The position numbers and the translations under genes are program-made. Below, in pieces: positions 60,474 to 64,000 of a DNA stretch of 64,000 nucleotides. The notes under the pieces are model-generated. The model was not told the origin of the DNA and did no database searches. It was given only the letters and a program-made list of their open reading frames with translations. The stretch spans positions 7,335,488-7,399,487 of the forward strand of contig OY720350.1 in the NCBI GenBank assembly GCA_963082975.1, given 5' to 3'. The DNA comes from Labia minor. Its lineage: Eukaryota; Arthropoda; Insecta; Dermaptera; Spongiphoridae. Numbering within the stretch: the stretch's first letter is position 1; every line of letters starts with the position of its first letter.

Positions 60474-61825
60474 AAAAATTAGAGATATTAAGCAAAGCTA
60501 GAATTACTATAGATCATTTAAGAAAAGAGTCACAAGGTAACATAATAATTTACAAACCAATAGGAAAATGAACATCAGAAGGTTATTTTTCACTAAAACA
60601 TTTGCAAAATAAAAATTTAGGATGACAAATATTAAACAAAAATGGACTAAAGAAGTGAATAATGAAATAGAACGTGACAAAAATGAAAATATAAGCATAA
60701 ACAATTTAGTGCAAATTAATAAATCATCCGACCCTTTTATAAAGGATGAAGTGACAAACTACAAAAAGTTACGTTAAATTAGTTAAGTTTTTAATGTTTA
60801 AATACTTAATAAAACTTGATAAAATTCTAAATTGACTTTTAAAACATCTCCCAAATAAAATAATTAACTATTCTACACAATCATCATGATATTTAACTAC
60901 ACTTTGAATAATGCCTTTACTGACGACATGGTTATATATATTGTGAGAAATAAAACATAAGAAATCCAATAAATATTAGAAACATTATTCAAAATTGAGA
61001 ATTAAAATTATAAAAAGATGTTTAATTGAAATCTTTCTATGCTTGCAAATGAAAGAAAAAAATAATAATATAAAATTTTACAATCAACAAATATTTCAAT
61101 TTTCAAAAATGTATTTTATCAGTTCAGAGTAGAAAATACATTTTTAGGAATTATTGAATAACTTAAAAATGTATTCGTCAACTTTATAACTTTATAATCT
61201 CTCAAATTTTTCATAAATATAAAATCTAGAAAATTTAAAACCTAATATTATTTTTTATATTTTTATTTAAAATACAAATTTTCATGATTCAAGAATGAAT
61301 CAATTATAAAAATGAACTTATACTTTTTTTTTGAATTCAGTGAACTTGATAAGTCATTTAGTCTCTAACCTTTCATCTTTTTTTTTTTCAACTTCTAATA
61401 AGATTATCTTCTATCTCTCTTTTTTTCTCGGTCTTTGATTTATTTACTTTATTTACGTTTCCCTTTTTAAGTTTCATTTGACTTTTTGGATTAGAATTCA
61501 TTTTCAAATATTATCATGCAACAACATCAAAAAATGATTAAAAAAAGAAAAAAAATGAACTATTTCACGAACATATTTAAATAATTCAATAAAAGCAACG
61601 AAGAAGGAGATTTTTCTTTGTTTCGTTTTAGGCCCTTTTTTCTTTTCATTCCATGAAAACATTAACAATTCAAAAGATGTAATAAGATCATATAAAAATC
61701 AAATAGGATAATCGGCAATTTTTTAAAATAAAAAAAAAAAATAAATAAATAAAAAATCTGTATTCGAAAGTTTGCTAAAATATCTATGAATTATGAATTC
61801 ATAGAATTTGACTAAATTGCTCTGA
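60474..61825. other. AT-rich non-coding DNA
   Basis: No supported gene. The longest frame is 65 codons on the - strand and looks like chance. Confidence 0.5.
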
Positions 61826-61840
61826 TTTAGAAAGAAAATA

Positions 61841-62770
61841 TATCTATCTATCTCTGTGCCTCTACGGAATTCGAAAGTTCTTCGCCGCAGCAACCATACT
61901 TCTCCAAATATCCCTATTCTGAGCCACAACCCTCCATCCTATCCCTACCCTCTCCCATCTCTCTCACTTCTCTTCCTACATTATCCACCCACCGTATCCT
62001 TGGTCTTCCATGTGGACGTTTCCCACTTGGTCTCCCCACCAATATATTTTTCGCCATTCTTTCTTCTCACATTCTAACCACGTGCCCTGCCCATCGCAGC
62101 CTTCTCGATTTTATAATTCTAACTTGATGCATAGAGGTCATGCAATTCCTCGCTAGGCATTTTCCGCCATTTCCCGGTGACCTCATCTTTCTTTGTCCCA
62201 TAATCCTATTCTCAAATACTCTAAATCTACTCTCGTCTCCTAAGGTCATAGACCATGCCTCACACTCTATATGGGGAAAAATAATTGTTTTATAAATTTT
62301 AATTATTATCCCTTTTGATAATAATTTTGATTCGATAAGGCCCTTTATTGCATGATAACAGGCGTTTCCCGATTTTAACCTCGATTTAAACTCATCTCGA
62401 ATATTATTATCTTTCACAGAACCTAAGTATTTAAATTTTTCTACATTTTCAAATTCTATATCTTGTATGTTAAGACTTTATGTGTTAATACTATTCCTCT
62501 GTCTTAATAAAAACGTTGTCTTAGCACTATTAATTTCCAGTCCCACATCTTTTTCTGCTTCAATTAATTTTTCTACGCTATATATAATTGCAATTACCGA
62601 ATCTCCTATTATATTTAAGTCGTCTACGTAACCTAATACTTGAATTTTTATCTTTAATTCGATTCCGTTTGACTTCTCCCCAATTTGTCTAATTATATAT
62701 TCCAGAACTAAATTAAATAAAATTGGTGATAATGTGTCTTCTTGTTTTAACTCATTCCGAATTTCGAAGT
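61841..62770 (-). mobile_element. 5'-truncated LINE copy with RT YVDD and 15-bp target duplication
   Basis: A 15-bp duplication TTTAGAAAGAAAATA flanks it (61826-61840, 62771-62785). On the - strand it encodes an RT palm part with LGYVDDLNIIG and then KFKYLGSVKDNN. The 3' region reads SMTLGDESRFRVFENRI and then RIIKSRRLRWAGHV. The 3' end is a (GATA)n tail (at the left on this strand). It has frameshifts and one internal stop. This is a non-LTR retrotransposon; an RTE-like clade is possible but not shown. Confidence 0.9.
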
Positions 62771-63143
62771 TTTAGAAAGAAAATAAATATATATATATAA
62801 ATCTCTTTGAAATATATAAATTTGTATTTTATTTTTTTAACATACTTTTATACATATATTTTGTTTTTTACGGGATATGCATGGAATAATCTACTATAGA
62901 TCTTGCATAGAAAATAAATTCAATAAAATGAAAATTGGAAAATATCAGAAAAAGAAAATAATTTATTATAAATAAATTGATAAATATATATATTGAAAAA
63001 TTGTGTGTATATAAACCCATCTCTCTATATATATATATCTACTTCTATACTACTTAGATATCAATATATTATTTAGGACTGATAAATTAAAATATTCCAT
63101 ATATGGATCATCGAATAAATAATTATAATAATACATTTTTATT

Positions 63144-64000
63144 ACCGACCGACGATAGTAAGGGAGGTATTGTTTTCACACCAAATTTCACATGTGGAGA
63201 TTTTTACATATCTCCACGAATCATGCATTTTCTTAACAGAAAAAAGTATTTTTAGCATGATGTCTGTCCGTCCGTCCGTCCGTCAGTATAGATGTGTACA
63301 GCCTGAACGGCTCAACCGATTTTGATGAAATTTGGTATATTTACTTAATGCATCAGTGGGATGAATTGATCAACTTTTGGTGCAAATCCGGAAACCGGAA
63401 GTGGTCCGTCCGTCCGTCCGTCCGTATAGATGTGTACAGTCTGAACGGCTCAACCGATTTTGATGAAATTTGGTATATTTACTTAATGCATCAGTGGGAT
63501 GAATTGATCAACTTTTGGTGCAAATCCGTAAACCGGAAGTGGTCCGTCCGTCCGTCCGTCCGTCCTTATAGATGTGTACAGCCTGAACGGCTCAACCGAT
63601 TTTGATGAAATTTGGTATATTTACTTAATGCATCAGTGGGATGAATTGATCAACTTTTGGGGCAAATCCGGAAACCGGAAGTGGTAGTATTAGCGATCGA
63701 CGATAGGAAGGGAAGGGTTATTTTCACACCAAATTTCACATGAGGAGATTTTTTTATATATCACCACGAATCATGCATTTTCTTAACAGAAAAAAGTATT
63801 TTTAGCATGATGTCTGTCCGTGCGTCCGTCCGTCCTTCCGTCTGTCCGTATAAATGTGTACAGCCTGAACGGCTCAACCGATTTTGATGAAATTTGGTAT
63901 CTTTACTTAATGCATCAGTGGGATGAATTGATCAACTTTTGGTACAAATCCGGAAACCGGAAGTGGTAGTATTAGCGATCGACGATAAGAAGGGAAGGGT
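63144..64000 (+). mobile_element. family J element with tandem-amplified core, cut by window end
   Basis: ACCGACCGACG starts it. The unit from the (GTCC)n tract through ACCGGAAGTGGT is repeated: TGTGTACA occurs at 63293, 63431, 63573 and 63855, spacings of 138, 142 and 282. The 282-base step includes the 5' block (CACACCAAATTTCACATGAG). The last bases repeat the sequence at 63681-63720, so the array continues beyond the window. Confidence 0.82.

Noticed and set aside
63294..63605. 103-codon frame
   Set aside because: It is the tandemly repeated family J core read through; the repeated peptide follows from the DNA repeat.
1..64000. CRISPR array, bacterial operon or phage-type system
   Set aside because: Spliced genes, AT-rich introns and eukaryotic transposons throughout; no regular spacer array.

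Overview
The window is AT-rich eukaryotic nuclear DNA. It has small exons with GT/AG borders, introns from about 50 bases to more than 10 kb, and a dense bed of transposon relics. A divergent ionotropic receptor gene, a peritrophin-type chitin-binding exon and mariner, hAT and Helentron-like repeats point to an arthropod, probably an insect. This is inference; nothing in the sequence names the species. All gene models were read by eye from splice sites and reading phase, without transcripts or homology searches.

Four host genes can be supported. (1) On the + strand, the last three coding exons of a large unidentified gene lie at 11661-11797, 21987-22163 and 32201-32322, separated by introns of about 10 kb. 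(2) At 37993-40184 (+) lies a complete six-exon gene for a 187-residue hydrophilic, partly helical protein that I do not recognise. (3) At 40254-48162 (-) lies a complete ten-exon ionotropic receptor of 628 residues. Its stop codon is 69 bases from the stop of gene 2, so the two genes converge. (4) At 49428-49544 (-) lies the C-terminal exon of a chitin-binding type-2 protein whose other exons I could not find.

Most of the rest is mobile DNA. Two families with Helentron/HINE-like structure dominate. Family A has 16 copies or fragments and family J has 4. Each has short subterminal inverted repeats, a central microsatellite and a 3' hairpin followed by an (A/G)CTTATTT-like end. In HINE orientation the 3' end is the one carrying that hairpin, so most A copies lie on the - strand. 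The two families share a core block with exactly conserved spacing. Around them are hAT elements with 8-bp target duplications (7043, 21.2, 26.8-29.3, 33.0, 37.0, 50.0 and 52.2 kb regions and others), one decayed hAT transposase gene (18.1-19.8 kb), deleted mariner elements, a self-nested Harbinger-like element, TTAA-flanked elements, 5'-truncated LINE copies with 10-15-bp target duplications, and tRNA-derived SINE-like sequence.

Layout: 1-11.6 kb repeats and AT-rich DNA; 11.6-32.3 kb gene 1 with repeat-filled introns; 32.3-38 kb AT-rich with hAT, TTAA-type and mariner elements; 38-48.2 kb the convergent gene pair, with transposons only in introns; 48.2-64 kb one chitin-binding exon and dense repeats, ending in a tandem expansion of family J that runs off the window.
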